A stretch of 64,000 nucleotides of DNA, taken from assembly GCF_002127325.2 (NCBI RefSeq), contig NC_035439.2, positions 138,013,901-138,077,900 of the forward strand. Reading direction: 5' to 3'. Origin of the DNA: Helianthus annuus. Its lineage: Eukaryota > Streptophyta > Magnoliopsida > Asterales > Asteraceae. The translations under genes were made by a program, and so were the position numbers. Below are positions 21,741-33,939 of this stretch, piece after piece; the first letter of the stretch is position 1; each line of letters begins with the position of its first letter. The notes beneath the pieces were generated by a model. It was given only the letters and a program-made list of their open reading frames with translations. It ran no database searches and was not told the origin of the DNA.

Positions 21741-24095
21741 ATGGCTGGTCAAGGAATCATTCCAGAGTTCGGCTTCGGAGCCAATTCTAACGTGGCGTTG
21801 GGTGAGGGAATCCAAAACTTCCAAGCCCAAATCGAAGAAATTGGTGAAGTCGAAGTAACCAATACTGGGGGCCCGCGCGGGAGTATCACCCGCATCACCC
21901 AGACGGTCACCCCAGGAAACAATGGAGAAGGGCCTTCGAACCCAACACAGCCGCAGAATGTTTCGGCATTACTAGGGCTACCAAAAGGCGAGACTCCGGC
22001 CTCATGGTATGCCAAGAACATCGCCACTATCAATGCAGCGTATCAGTCGCTGATTGCGTAGCAAGCAGTTTTGACGGCAGAACCGTCCTTGGTGACTCCC
22101 CCAAGTCAAGGGGCGCGCCAGATGCCCCCACCGCCCAATCTCCAAGGCAGAATAAACAGGCCTCCCACTACCAGACGTTTGAGCGTACACGACACGCGCG
22201 ACACAAGAGGGGAAACGGATAGTTATTACGACTATCCATCAACCCTTCAACGAGGCCCTGTTCACAGCCGGCTCACGCCGCGCAACATGAACAACGAATG
22301 GGAAGAGACAGACCCGAACGATCCAACTTGGGTAGACGACGAGGGTTCGTCAGTCTTTAACCGCTTGCCGAAAAACCACGAGTACTTCAAGCCGAGACAA
22401 CACATCGGGTACACAGAAGAAGCTGAGAGAGATTTCCGCCTGGCATACAGACCAGCGGAAGCTGCAGAACATTCCAAGTTCATCCCGAAAATCGCACTCG
22501 CGCCGCTTTCACGAGAAAAGTTACCTCCGACTGTCGGAAAGTTCAACGGATTGACTGATCCCGATGATCACGTCAGAACATTCACAAGTGTAGGCTGCAT
22601 GGGAGGCTGGAACATGCCTATGTGGTGTCACTTGTTTATTCAAACTCTTACTGGGGCTGCTCGCGCCTGGTTCGACAGCCTCCCGCCAGGAAAGATTAAA
22701 TCTTGGGTAGATTTCAAGACGCAGTTTTTGAGCTACTTCAGCCAACAACGACGCTACCAGCGTGACATAGCTGAAGTAGAAGATATCTGGCGAAGAGATG
22801 GTGAAGGTCTGGAGGACTTCATCACCCGTTTTAACAAGGAATGTTTGGAGATAGGCGGCGTCAGTGAACAACTCATGCGTTGTCATTTCAAGAAAGCCAT
22901 TCGCTGTGATAGTCTCATCAGAACTATCACAGGCAAAGATGGAATGCCAAAAGAGTGGGATAAGCTCATGGAAGCTGCAAAAATTGTCGCGCAAACTGAA
23001 GAATCACTCGCTGGAAACAGGAGTTATTACTCTGAAGATCGATTCTCCAGAGGAAACACACGCGACAACAACAAGCGCAACAAATACAAGAGTAACGATT
23101 GGAAGTCTGGGAGATCAAGAGGCCACGATGAAAGGCTGCGCTATAGGGAGGACGCGCGTGAAACAATTGACCGAATTGGCTACAAGAAAGCAGTCAAAGA
23201 TGATAATCGTGACAAGCACTGGACTCCGCTCACAAAAACGCCAAAAGAGGTATTGATGACGGAGAATTACGATTTCAAGGCTCCCAGGCCTATAACAAAT
23301 AAGAAAGGGCAAGACCCCAACTTGTACTGTGATTTTCACAAAGACTCAGGGCACTTGACCGATGACTGTTACAGTTTGCGCCAAGAGATCGAGAGAGCGC
23401 TTAAAAGTGGTAAACTAAGCCACTTGGTGAAAAACGTGCGCAAAGAAACTCGTCAGCTACAGCGCCACGATGAAGGGAATCATAAGAAGGTCCGACGCCT
23501 AGAGACCCACATGGTCAACGGACCTAGATATAGCGCGAAAGAAAAAGCCAAGCGCCCCTATGAGCCTTCTTGGCAAGAGCAACAGGTCATTTTCCCGGTA
23601 GTGCGCGGCGGTCCTCGCGCCACACGTCCCGTCGTCATTACCGGTATCATCGGCCATTATGAAACAGAGTACATATTCATTGATCCAGGAAGTACAGCTG
23701 ACATCATTTATGAACAGTGTTTTAACCAGTTTGATGAAGAAGACAAAGCAAGAATCGAGCCAGTCGATTACCCTTTGTCCGGATTTTGCAATGAGATGGT
23801 TTTCCCACTCGGTCAGATCAGTTTCCCTGTCACACTTTCTGACGGGAAACATTCAAGAACAACAAGCGTTAATTTCATGGTGATGCCCGTTAAATCAAGG
23901 CATGATGTGTTAATTGGGAGGGAGACCCAGGGCGAGCTGAATATGGTAACTTCAACTCCCCACTCTGCGATAGGGTTCCCAACCAAAACAGGAGTAGCAA
24001 TCATCTATGCCAAGAAGGAAGTGATGTCAACCGAAAAATGCGCCCAACGAAAGCGGCGAAAGTTTCCACAACCGAGCCCGAAAAATGGGTTTTAA
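21741..24095 (+). pseudogene. gag: Gag-protease of the Tat element, one internal stop
   Basis: One frame runs from ATG 21741 to the TAA at 24093-24095, interrupted only by TAG at 22059-22061. The core (22520-23000) is a retrotransposon gag domain (FNGLTDPDDHVRTF, LPPGKIKSWVDFKTQF). A nucleocapsid knuckle CDFHKDSGHLTDDC (about 23330-23371) follows, of the CX2HX4HX4C form used by Tat elements. Then comes an aspartic protease with FIDPGSTADIIY (about 23676-23711), where the usual DTG/DSG is DPG. Gag forms the virus-like particle and protease matures it. The stop codon would cut off the first 106 residues. The protein would be made from the LTR transcript. Confidence 0.85.
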
Positions 24096-27082
24096 ACCGC
24101 AAATACCCAGAGCAAACAGTGACAATTGGCCACGCCATTTCGTTAGACATCCGCACGCGTTTAAAGCAATTGTTGTTCCGAAATATGGATATATTTTCCT
24201 GGACCCCGGCAGACATGACCGGTGTCCCGCGCAACATAACCGAACATTGTTTAAACACTTATCCCTCTGTCGAGCCAAAGGTCCAAAGAAGGCGCAGCTT
24301 AGGAGCAGACAAAACGAAAGCAATGAATGAACAAGTATGCGAGCTACTCAAAGCTGGGATCTTGCAAGAGGTACGATATCAAAGTTGGGTTGCGAACCCG
24401 GTGATGGTTGAAAAGTCAAACGGCGGATGGCGAATGTGCGTAGACTATACCGATCTCAACAAGGCATGCCCAAAAGATTGTTATTCTTTGCCTGAGATCG
24501 ACAAAAAGATAGACTCTCTCGCGCCATACAGATGGAAGTGCTTCTTAGATTGTTATAAAGGTTATCATCAAGTCCAAATGAAACTCGAAGATGAAGACAA
24601 AACAGCCTTTAGAACTGATCTTGGAATCTTTTGCTACACAAAGATGCCTTTCGGCCTGAAAAATGTTGGCGTAACATACCAACGCTTGATGGACAAGACC
24701 TTCGCGGGGGACATCGGAAAGCACATTGAAGTTTACATCGATGATCTTGTGGTTAAAAGTCCCGAAGAGGACCAAATGTTAAAGGACATCGAAAAAACGT
24801 TCAATTCATTGCGCAGCGTAAATATGAAGTTAAATCCAGCCAAGTGTTCTTTTGGCATGGAAGAAGGGAAGTTTTTAGGCTTCATAGTCACAAATGGCAG
24901 TTTTAAAGTGAATCCAGAGAAGGTCCAGGCCATAGAGCGAATGCCATCGCCGCGAACAATCAAAGAGATGCAACGATTGGCCGGCCGCCTGGCCGCGCTT
25001 AACCGTTTTCTTTCCAATCACGCCGCGAAGTCGTACCCCTTTATCAGCACGTTGCGCAACTGCGTGAAGAAACAAGAATTCAAATGGACCCCCGAGGCAG
25101 AGACAGCTTTTCAGCAAATGAAAGAGTGCCCGATTGAACTCCCTACCCTGACTGCACCGTTCGAAAAAGAACCACTCGTACTGTACTTATCTTCTTCAGA
25201 TAAGGCAGTAGGGTCAGTATTATTGGTGGAAAGAAACGGAGTCCAAACTCCAATTTATTACGTCAGCAGGGTACTCACTGACCCAGAAACAAGATATTCC
25301 ACGATGGAAAAATTGGTTCTCGCGCTGCTACACGCCTCCCGAAGGCTGCGCAGATATTTTACAGGCCATGTGATAACCGTGCTTACCAACTTCCACATCG
25401 GCACAATATTGCAAAAGCCAGAAACATCAGGCCGGTTAGCAAAATGGGCCATTGAGCTGGGGGGCCATAATATCTTGTATAGGCCGCGCCCAGCCATTAA
25501 GGGCCAGGTCCTAGCCGACTTCATCACAGAGGTGCCGGCCGATAAAATCAAAGAATGTGAGCTGGTGGAGACTCCTGAAAAAGACGTGACTGATGAGACT
25601 TGGATGCTTTATACCGATGGGGCCTCAAACGAAGATGGCGCGGGAGCAGGATTACGCCTAGTGAGCCCTGAGAATCATGAATTTACTTACGCCATCAAGT
25701 TGGACTTCAAGAACACCAACAACGAGGCGGAGTATGAAGCATTTCTGGCAGGCTTACGCCTCGCCATCAAAATGGGAGCCAAAAGTTTACGAGCACATGT
25801 TGACTCACTCCTGATAGCCAGCCAAGTCAATGGTATATACGATGCAAAGGGCGAAGTCATGGCCCTGTATCTGGAACAGGCAAAAGAATTGCTTCAACAA
25901 TTCAAGTCTCACAAAGTAATTCACATCAACCGCTCCGAAATCAAACCGGCTGATGCCTTGAGCAAACTTGCTTTGACTTCTTTTCAACACCTTGCCAAGG
26001 ATGTAAGAATAGAAGTACTCAAGAACCCATCAGTATTGTTGCGACAAGTAAACGTGATCGAGATAGGGCAACCATCCTGGATGACCCCTATAATCAAATA
26101 TTTGCAAGAAGGGATACTCCCTGAAAACAAAGCGGATGCGAGGAAGATTCAAAACAAGGCCCTGCACTACGAAATGAATGGCGGTATTCTGTACCGAAAA
26201 TCCTTCTTAGGGCCACTACTGCGCTGCGTGGACCCCCAGGATGCGAACTACTTGATCAGGGAGATCCACGAAGGGATCTGCGGCATCCATTCGGGACCAC
26301 GCATGGTTGTCAAGAAGATCATGAACGCGGGATATTACTGGCCAGGGATGCATGTCGATGCCCTGAAGGAGATCCGCAAGTGCGACTCCTGTCAGCGACA
26401 TTCTCCAAAAACCCTGCGCCCTAAGAACGACCTTATCCCTGTATCCACTGCATGGCCTTTCCAGCAGTGGGGAATCGACATGGTGGGACCCTTCCCAGAG
26501 GCTCCTGGTGCCGTAAAATTTATAATAGTAGCCATGGATTACTTCACAAAGTGGGTGGAGGCCAAAGCTCTGGCTTCAACTACAGCTATGATGGTGCGCA
26601 AGTTCATTTGGGAACACATCATCTGCAGGTTCGGCCTACCACTCAAGATTGTAACCGATAACGGTACCAACTTTGCATCTGAAGACCACCAGAGTTGGAT
26701 GAAAGAGATGAAAATCGAGCACACTTTCACATCCGTTGCGCATCCTCAGGGCAACGGACAGGTAGAAAGCGTGAACAAATGTATTGTCGAGGGGATAAAG
26801 GCCCGACTGGGCACAAGGCGAAGAGGCTGGGTAGATGAGCTCCCGATCATCTTGTGGGCTCACCGAACCATGCCAAAAACTAGTACCGGCGAGACCCCTT
26901 TTAGCCTAGTCTATGGCTCAGAAGCGGTTATCCCGGCTGAAGTTGGCCTACCCTCCCCGCGCTTGACAGCAGTCAACGCAATCGATAATGAGGCAGAAAG
27001 ACGTCTTGACTTGGATTTGTTGGAAGAAAGGCGCGAAATCGCACGCATCAGAGAAGCCAAGTACAAAACGTGTTGGGATTGA
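24038..27082 (+). pseudogene. pol: Pol of the Tat element: RT, RNase H and most of integrase
   Basis: The frame overlaps the end of gag-protease in another frame. The junction is an A-run at 24034-24038, so gag-pro-pol was probably one ORF that took a 1-base indel. RT has FLDCYKGYHQVQM and YIDDLVV (about 24733-24753). RNase H (about 25605-25980) keeps YTDGAS, NNEAEYEAF, HVDSLL and PADALS. Integrase has an HHCC zinc finger (about 26269-26398) and the catalytic triad GIDMVG, VTDNGTNF and GQVES. Genuine coding ends at 27070, after EAKYKT; the last four codons belong to the inserted LTR. Catalytic residues all look intact. Confidence 0.9.
27066..27070. repeat. Target-site duplication AAACG, left copy
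   Basis: Identical to 34726-34730. It lies in integrase codons AAA ACG (Lys-Thr), read in the same frame on both sides of the insert. Confidence 0.9.
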
Positions 27083-27856
27083 ACCCTAACAGAGGAACAG
27101 ATAATGTAAAGCCAAAACCGGATCCCATCAGTGGACTCCTAATAAGCAGCAGTTTACTCTAATCTCTCCCCTTGACAGTGGTTATCTAACAGCTGATAAT
27201 CTAAAGTGCTGCTCAACTACAACAACTGATAAACCAAACTCTGATGATTACCTAACAACTGCTGAAGACAAACTCTGTTGCTCTATCTACTGCTGTTTCC
27301 TAAGTGCTGCTGAAGACTCAAGCACTGCCCTCTCAAAGACTGATCACCTTTGAAGAAAGCATTGAAGACTCAACATCTGTGCTAAGGCTACAACAGTGGA
27401 ACGTGAAGCAGTAGTTTTCCTTATGTTTTGTATGTTAGTGAATATCAGATGTTACATAACAGTAGTTTGTATAGGACAGTATTTGTAGTTTGTTAGGTCG
27501 TTAGATGTCACTATCATGGTGACGTCAGCTGAAGTATATCAGTAGTTTGGTTTGCCTATAAGTATGACAGTACTCTGTACTGTTACACTTGATCGTTTTG
27601 AGTGAGTTCTTCTCCTCAATTCATCCTTTCATCTTGTGCAACCAACTCTGGTGTATTAGTCTGAGGGGGAGTTTAGATTGTAAGCTTTTACTGTAATCAT
27701 TTGCTTTGTATTTCAATCATTTGACTCAATGAAAAGCAATTGTTTATCAATCTCTACTTTCCTTTGTTTGTGTTTACTTTGTTTGCAACTCATTTCCGCT
27801 GCACTTATTAGTTTTATGCAAACAAACACGAATCATGACAGCCTCAGATCCTAACA
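27071..27856 (+). repeat. 5' LTR of the nested element
   Basis: 786 bp. TATA box TATAAGTA at 27557-27564. Differs at about seven positions from the copy at 33940-34725. Confidence 0.92.
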
Positions 27857-27858
27857 AT

Positions 27859-27870
27859 TGGTATCAGAGC
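27859..27870 (+). promoter_or_regulatory. Primer-binding site, initiator tRNA-Met type
   Basis: TGGTATCAGAGC begins three bases after the 5' LTR end, the standard complement to the 3' end of plant initiator tRNA-Met. Confidence 0.9.
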
Positions 27871-29848
27871 TTGGACAGTCAAATTCGATCTAACAATCAA
27901 TTTGACATAACAGTTCAGCTCAAAATTCATTGATACTAAGGTTGGTTGCATTCAGTTGAAAAACAGAGTAATAAGCAAATCATGATCAAAATGGTTAGTC
28001 AAAAACTCTGTAAATCAACCAAGATGTCATATGACACACAAATCTCACACAACAAATGTTTTCATACATATGTCACTTATAGTTTTCAGATTTGCAAAAT
28101 ATCTGATAAATTATGAGATCGTTAAATGTTTCAAAATGAATTACAATTGTTGTTTTCGATATTTGTGATGTTTTTAATAAACACTAAAGTATGTACCTCA
28201 GATCAGCAAAACTTGTGTTCATCTAAAACACCTGCATACTGCTGATATCGAAAAGAGGGAGAAAAACTTTAGTCAAAATCTCTCATGTGTTCAAAGGCAG
28301 TTTGAGTGCCTACAAAAGGACCAAATCAACCTTGTCTAACACATATTGAGAAAAATAAAGTGTCAAAACAGTCCTAATCATAGGTAATGTGAGATCTGTA
28401 ATGAAACATGATATGGTCAGATCTCTCAAAACATTGCTTCAAAGTGATTATGGACAAAGCATGTTCAAAATGTAATCTCCTAGTGAGTATTTCTGAACAT
28501 ATAAATAAACAGGGTAAAAAGGGAAAATGAACAAATCTCAAAGTGTAGCTATCTCAAAACTTTTGAAATCAAAAGAGGAGAGCATAAGCAGAAAACACTT
28601 TTGAGGTTAAAGTTAGGTCATCAGTGGTCATCATGCAACTGTGTGCATTTATCAATACAGAAATTGTTCTGGTAACAACGGCATCTCAAGTGATTGTGCT
28701 AAAATGGATTTACAATCAATTGACAAGAAAATAACCCAAACAATGGTCAAAATAACTTGAGAATAATATGATCATGAATTTACTGGAAAATTGTCGGATC
28801 CTTTTGATTTTTTTTTTCAAAACTTCCTTTGATTTTTGTTAAGGTGTTTTCTTCTATAATAAAAACCAGATGTATTTTATTTATTTTAAAATATATTATG
28901 ATCTTTTACTCATTTTTTTAGTAAAAGTTCATCTCTGGTCTGGATGTAATTACCTTATTTTTGTGTGTAATTACTATCCTTAAATTTAATCAAAAGGAAA
29001 TGGCACACATGTCGAGATCATATTAAGCTCAAGTTAAGTTTCCACTGATCATAAATTGATTGCAAATTGACTTAGACTACTGAGATACTCATGTTCTAGT
29101 TCCAGTAATTAGACACAAAATGAGCAGCTCATGTAGAAATGTCTTCATCATCTGGGATGCTAAACCACTGTCTGAAAAATAGACAGATGGCAAAACCTTG
29201 AACAAAATTTCTGAGAATCACTGCTGACAATTTAATCTTGATATTATGCATCTAAAATGTGTATTGTTAAGAATAGCATTTCTGGTACTCAACAGATGAT
29301 AGACAAGAGATTGTGTTTTTACAAGAACAAATCATTTTCTACATCTGAACAAACAGGTGCTAAAAGAATTTGTCAAAAGTCAAAACACTGCCGCACAAAC
29401 AGTTGTGAAATATATGACCCTAATTGGTTTTATCCATTGTTGTTCCTAAAATGCTGTTGTGCCATAACATCTGCTCTATAAAGTCTGTCCACTCCTATAG
29501 TGTCAACCTCTGCTCTTCAAAAACACTGATGTTTAAAATCTTTGTTCCATCCACTGTTACACCCACCATTTCATTTTATTACCGTTGTAACTACTGATAC
29601 TTGATCCATCAGTAGTTGTCAAAACAACTGTCCTCCATCATTTACCTTTCCATCAGATGTTTGACACGTGGTCAGCTTTTAGCCTTCAGATCAAAATAAC
29701 CGCTGCCACATCAGCAATCACTTTTTCCCTAAATAAAACCATGATTAAATCCAAACAGGGTTTTACTGTCGAAATGAATTCCAAAAGTTCTCTTCTCATA
29801 ACAGTTTTCCTCTCATAACTCCAAAAACTTCTTCGATCTTCATCCAAA
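27871..29848 (+). other. Long non-coding leader of the nested element
   Basis: About 2 kb of AT-rich sequence with no ORF over about 75 codons and no gag-like motif. CTCTATAAAG at about 29474-29483, some 370 bp before the first ORF, is a possible internal promoter TATA box. Confidence 0.6.
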
Positions 29849-30973
29849 ATGACGAAACCAAAATCGAAATCAAAATCAAAACCATCTTCTTCCACCACAA
29901 CAGCAGATGCCAATCAAATGGCCGCTGAAACACCGAAGATTCGCTACAAAGCTCCACACAACTATGTAGGTATACTCACAAAACCTACCGATAACCACAC
30001 TTTCGACTCCATCCTTGACATCCTTTCTGCATCAAAGTACAAAACTTTGATAACAGCAGACGCTCCTATTTACCTTGAAACCCAGAGAGAGTTCTGGAAA
30101 AATGCCACCCTTGAAAAACAAGGAGACATCGTCGCCGCCATCAACTCCTCGATACAGGGTAAGAAGGTAAACATCTCACCAAAATCCATCTCTGAAACCT
30201 TTAAACTCGATGATTTAAATGGAAAAACCTCTTTTACAAAAGACGAGTTGGTAAAGGATTTCATGAAAAGGGGCTATGCAGAACAACCAAACAGGGATAC
30301 CCTACAAAAGGGTTACTTCCCTTCTGCACCCAGATTTTTATTCCACACACTGCTCATGTGTGTTTCAAATAAAACAACGTCCTTCAATGAGATACCAACA
30401 AAAATCCAATGCCTGGGGTATGCAATTTTGAACAATGAAAACTATAACTACTCCCAGGAAATATTTGATGATTTGGTAAAGAACGTTGATAATAAGGCAT
30501 TTCTGCTCTTTCCGAGGTTTCTAAGTTACTATTTTGAACAAAAATTTGTCGAGAAAGAGGCAGAAGTGCCCAAACAAGGTGTCTCATTCAAAATAAACTG
30601 TTTAACAATAGAAACTTTTTCAAGAATGATGGCACCTATAAAATTAAAAACAAAAGAGGCAGAGCAGGTTTTAGAAACTGCCACTGACCCTGTAGCAACC
30701 ACTGCTGAGCCCACTGCTCCAGGTGATCAAAGTAGCACACCCACTGCTTTGAAACCAACACCTGCCACCAAAAAGACCAAAAGAAAACCATCCAGAAAAC
30801 CCACCAAACCCAAAACAAAGGCAACTCTGGAAGATGAGATCCCAGAGCAACTGCCAGTGGCAACACAAAAGTCACCGGAAACCACTGCTGCTACTTCCTC
30901 ACAGCAGTTGGTAGAAGATCTCAACCCCAGCCTCAAACTCCTCTTGCATCCTCACAAAAGGATCAAGTTGTAA
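29849..30973 (+). CDS. Nested-element ORF, N-terminal part: retroelement-borne protein of unknown function
   Basis: 374 codons from the ATG at 29849. A Lys/Ser-rich start is followed by a globular region (about 30-250) with motifs such as REFWKNATLE, GYFPSAPRFLFHTLLMC, AILNNENYNYSQEIFDDL and FLLFPRFLSYYFEQKF. I know this pattern from unnamed proteins encoded in composite-family retrotransposons; their function is not established. It then becomes Thr/Pro/Lys-rich (KRKPSRKPTKPKTK). From about 30905 the frame yields an atypical tail, while the neighbouring frame continues sensibly, so a 1-base indel has probably cut the ORF. No catalytic or zinc-binding motif is visible. Confidence 0.7.
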   Translation: MTKPKSKSKSKPSSSTTTADANQMAAETPKIRYKAPHNYVGILTKPTDNHTFDSILDILSASKYKTLITADAPIYLETQREFWKNATLEKQGDIVAAINSSIQGKKVNISPKSISETFKLDDLNGKTSFTKDELVKDFMKRGYAEQPNRDTLQKGYFPSAPRFLFHTLLMCVSNKTTSFNEIPTKIQCLGYAILNNENYNYSQEIFDDLVKNVDNKAFLLFPRFLSYYFEQKFVEKEAEVPKQGVSFKINCLTIETFSRMMAPIKLKTKEAEQVLETATDPVATTAEPTAPGDQSSTPTALKPTPATKKTKRKPSRKPTKPKTKATLEDEIPEQLPVATQKSPETTAATSSQQLVEDLNPSLKLLLHPHKRIKL

Positions 30974-33903
30974 GCACAGAGACACCACAATATGAAGCTC
31001 TAGGTCCACTCGGATCTATCTTCCACAGTCCTGATCCCAAGGACATGTCTCTTTCTACCCCCACACCCTCACCAATAATAATGCCACAATCAATAATACC
31101 CCTGTTGCATGCAGTTGATATTGCACAGACAAAAACCAGTTCCTCTCAATCACCCATTACTGAGAGCATACCTCCACAAGTGACTGGGTCTGATGTTAAT
31201 ACCTCTGCTATCCCAGCAACAGTTGAGGAGGTTACACCCCTTGAGTTACAAGTAACTCTTGGTGGTAGTTCAAGTGGAGCAGCAACTACAACTGATGGAT
31301 CAACAGATCTTCAGTTGGACAGTTGTTTCATAACTAAGACTCCCTTGAAGGCAATTTCTTCCATGGCAACATCGGTAACCACCAGTGAGTTAAATATAAC
31401 CACTGGTACCATCAAAGGTCTATCGGTTGCTGAAGAAAGAAGTCCCCAGTACCAAGAACAAGGGGCATCAATGGATGACATTTGGGATTCACTTCCTAAG
31501 TCAAACATTGATACAACCACTGCTGGTGGGGATTCAGATGATCCTGTTAATTCAGGTGATGATTCAAGATATAATGAATTGACGGCCAGAGTTGAAAACC
31601 TGGAATCTTCAGTTGCAGAAATAAAAGATATGGTGCAGCAGCTGTTACAAGCTCAAATAGCCCAATCATCTGCTCCTCCTGCTCAAGCACCTGCTCCACA
31701 AGCATTTGCTGCAAATGAGCTTTGGAATATTTTTCAACCCATGTTAGAACAACAGCAACAAATGGCTGCTAAAAAGCATGATCTTCAAATGCAAATGCTG
31801 ACCAACATGGTTGAATCTCGGTTCAAAGATACTCAAGCTGATATCAAGGCTATAAAGGCCAGCATTCAACAGAATGCTCAAAGTGAGAAAGCTCCATCTG
31901 CCATTTTCTTCATGGATACACCTCTGGCAGATAATGCCAAAAAGGGGGAGAAAAACAGGTTGAAAAAGAAAGGCATAGAAGATGGGTTGTATGTTGAACC
32001 AGAAAAACCCAAAACAGCTGATACATCAGCAGTTACAAAAACTGCTGCTAGTAGCCAAACAGCTGCCATCTCATCAACACACACCACCTCATCACACACC
32101 ATCACAACTACTGTTCCACCACCACCATCATCCAAAGTCACACCACCACTGGCTCCTGCCATAAAGCAGAAGACAGTAGATGTTACAACATCTGCTGTAG
32201 TGACAACAGTGATTGAAGCACCAGTTGTTTCAACCACTGTTAGTCAATCACAATCCACTGCCATCCAATCTCAAACCACTGATCCACTCAAAATATCATC
32301 AGCCTCTTCTTCAAAAAGGAGAAGGGTCTTCATTCCTGATGATGAGTCACCACCACCATCACCACCTTCAAATATCATTTCCCATTCTCCATCCCCTGCT
32401 CAAAAGCAGAAGACATCTGCTGACATATCAGCAGTTGTAATGACAACAGCAGTTGAGACACCAGTTGTTTCAATCACTGTTAGTCAGACATCCACCACTG
32501 CCCAAATTCTTCCTATATCTCTTCCTATATCACAACCACAGCTCCTAAAAAGAAAAAGAAAGCCAATCACTGCTGATGAAGGTAGTCATGATCCAAATGC
32601 TGCAAGGTATCCACTGGAACTGGAAGCCATCAAAGATGAGATGAGGCAGTTTTACACAGAAGCAGACCCATCAAAAAGAAAATTCTCCTCACTCATCGGC
32701 TATATAGCTCCAGAAGATATAAATGATTATCTCAAGATAAAGGCAAGGCAAGCTAAAGTTAAAGCCAAGGTTGACAGTGAGAAAGAGAGGCTAAGCGAAG
32801 AAGGCATTGCGAATAGACTGGAGTTCTACCTTGCAAAGGTTAAGCAGATGGAAGAATATGCACAAGAGCTAGACAAAGAAAAGGCTGATCAAATGAAGAG
32901 ATTGAGAGATCAACTTCTAGCCTTCATCATGAAAGAAAAGTTCTATTCTGCTGAAGAATCCCAGTTTAAAGAATGGCCTCTAGTAGCTTTGAAGCATGAG
33001 GCTGAAAGGATCCAAAAAGTCAAAAATGATCCTTCAAAGAAGAAAACTGCTCCAAACTGGAGTAAGTACAAAAGACTCATTGCTGATCTCACTGCTGAGT
33101 ATAAAAGAAAGAAAAGGGAGTTGGTGGATGCTAAGTTAGGCACTGCTGAAGCCATATCAAAATGGTCTAAGCAACAAACTGATGAAGCTTATGAAAGACT
33201 TGAGAAGCAGAGGATGAAAGCCTCTAACTCTCCTAAAAGGTCTGACTACAAAAAGCTTCAAGAGCAAGTCAAAGTTTTCGAAACACAGATCAGCACAGCA
33301 GAAGATTTTGTCACAAAGCTGAGTAAAGAAAAGAAGGAAATGCTATCTGCTGGAGTAGATAAGAACAAAGAAGCTGAACAAATTGAAGAAGCTATGAAGA
33401 AAATAGCTTCAGATAAAGAAAGATTGGCTAAACTACAAGTCCTTGCCAAAAAGGTTAAAGTAGTAAGCCAAAAGTCATCAGCAGGCATCACAAACAGTGA
33501 GCTGATTGACAAAGAAGTTGAAGCAGATATAGCTGAAGCCAACAAGATCATTGAACAAGCATTCATACGAGTGTCTGAAGCTCATGATGCTGCTCTTCAC
33601 TTCCTCAGGCCAATCACTTCAAGTTCATCAGATAATAAAGCTCTCCCAAGAAACCCATTGAGTTCAAAAATACTAAAGTGGATGTCTGATCAAAAGACCC
33701 ACGTATTGACTTTGCTCAGATTCAATGGTGAAGTGAAGCATATATCAAGGAATCAGGCACTAGGCCTAAGTGCTGAAGATCTACAGGATCTCCTTGAGCT
33801 TACACTGTGCAGGGATGAGGATGATACAAGTTCCAAGGATTTTGAGAAAGAATTTAAAAGAAAAGCAATGGAACTTCTGATGAAAAATAAAGGTCCTGAA
33901 TAA
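30913..33903 (+). CDS. Nested-element ORF, C-terminal part: low-complexity linker plus coiled coils
   Basis: The frame is open from well before its first ATG (31045), including QPQPQTPLASSQKDQVV at about 30925-30975, and runs to TAA at 33901-33903. It therefore looks like the continuation of the preceding ORF; together they span about 1,350 codons. It contains Ser/Thr/Pro/Gln-rich linkers, a short helical segment (NELTARVENLESSVAEIKDM), basic KRKRKP clusters like nuclear signals, then long charged coiled coils (about 32600-33600), and ends near PPT. No RT, integrase or protease motif is present. Its role is unknown; a structural or gag-like role is a guess. Confidence 0.7.
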   Translation, partial: RRSQPQPQTPLASSQKDQVVSTETPQYEALGPLGSIFHSPDPKDMSLSTPTPSPIIMPQSIIPLLHAVDIAQTKTSSSQSPITESIPPQVTGSDVNTSAIPATVEEVTPLELQVTLGGSSSGAATTTDGSTDLQLDSCFITKTPLKAISSMATSVTTSELNITTGTIKGLSVAEERSPQYQEQGASMDDIWDSLPKSNIDTTTAGGDSDDPVNSGDDSRYNELTARVENLESSVAEIKDMVQQLLQAQIAQSSAPPAQAPAPQAFAANELWNIFQPMLEQQQQMAAKKHDLQMQMLTNMVESRFKDTQADIKAIKASIQQNAQSEKAPSAIFFMDTPLADNAKKGEKNRLKKKGIEDGLYVEPEKPKTADTSAVTKTAASSQTAAISSTHTTSSHTITTTVPPPPSSKVTPPLAPAIKQKTVDVTTSAVVTTVIEAPVVSTTVSQSQSTAIQSQTTDPLKISSASSSKRRRVFIPDDESPPPSPPSNIISHSPSPAQKQKTSADISAVVMTTAVETPVVSITVSQTSTTAQILPISLPISQPQLLKRKRKPITADEGSHDPNAARYPLELEAIKDEMRQFYTEADPSKRKFSSLIGYIAPEDINDYLKIKARQAKVKAKVDSEKERLSEEGIANRLEFYLAKVKQMEEYAQELDKEKADQMKRLRDQLLAFIMKEKFYSAEESQFKEWPLVALKHEAERIQKVKNDPSKKKTAPNWSKYKRLIADLTAEYKRKKRELVDAKLGTAEAISKWSKQQTDEAYERLEKQRMKASNSPKRSDYKKLQEQVKVFETQISTAEDFVTKLSKEKKEMLSAGVDKNKEAEQIEEAMKKIASDKERLAKLQVLAKKVKVVSQKSSAGITNSELIDKEVEADIAEANKIIEQAFIRVSEAHDAALHFLRPITSSSSDNKALPRNPLSSKILKWMSDQKTHVLTLLRFNGEVKHISRNQALGLSAEDLQDLLELTLCRDEDDTSSKDFEKEFKRKAMELLMKNKGPE

Positions 33904-33928
33904 GGAAGGGTTTTGGCATTATCTGTTC

Positions 33929-33939
33929 CAGGGGGAGAT
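33929..33939 (+). promoter_or_regulatory. Polypurine tract of the nested element
   Basis: CAGGGGGAGAT immediately precedes the 3' LTR (TGTTGGG). Confidence 0.85.

Noticed and set aside
24038..24040. Proposed start codon of a separate pol protein
   Set aside because: The ATG arises at the frameshift after the A-run. The family normally reads through from protease, so it is better seen as a lesion or a shift site.
31045..31047. ATG 31045 as the true start of a separate second gene in the nested element
   Set aside because: The frame is open well upstream (from about 30913) and continues the composition of the previous ORF, so a frameshifted single ORF is more likely.
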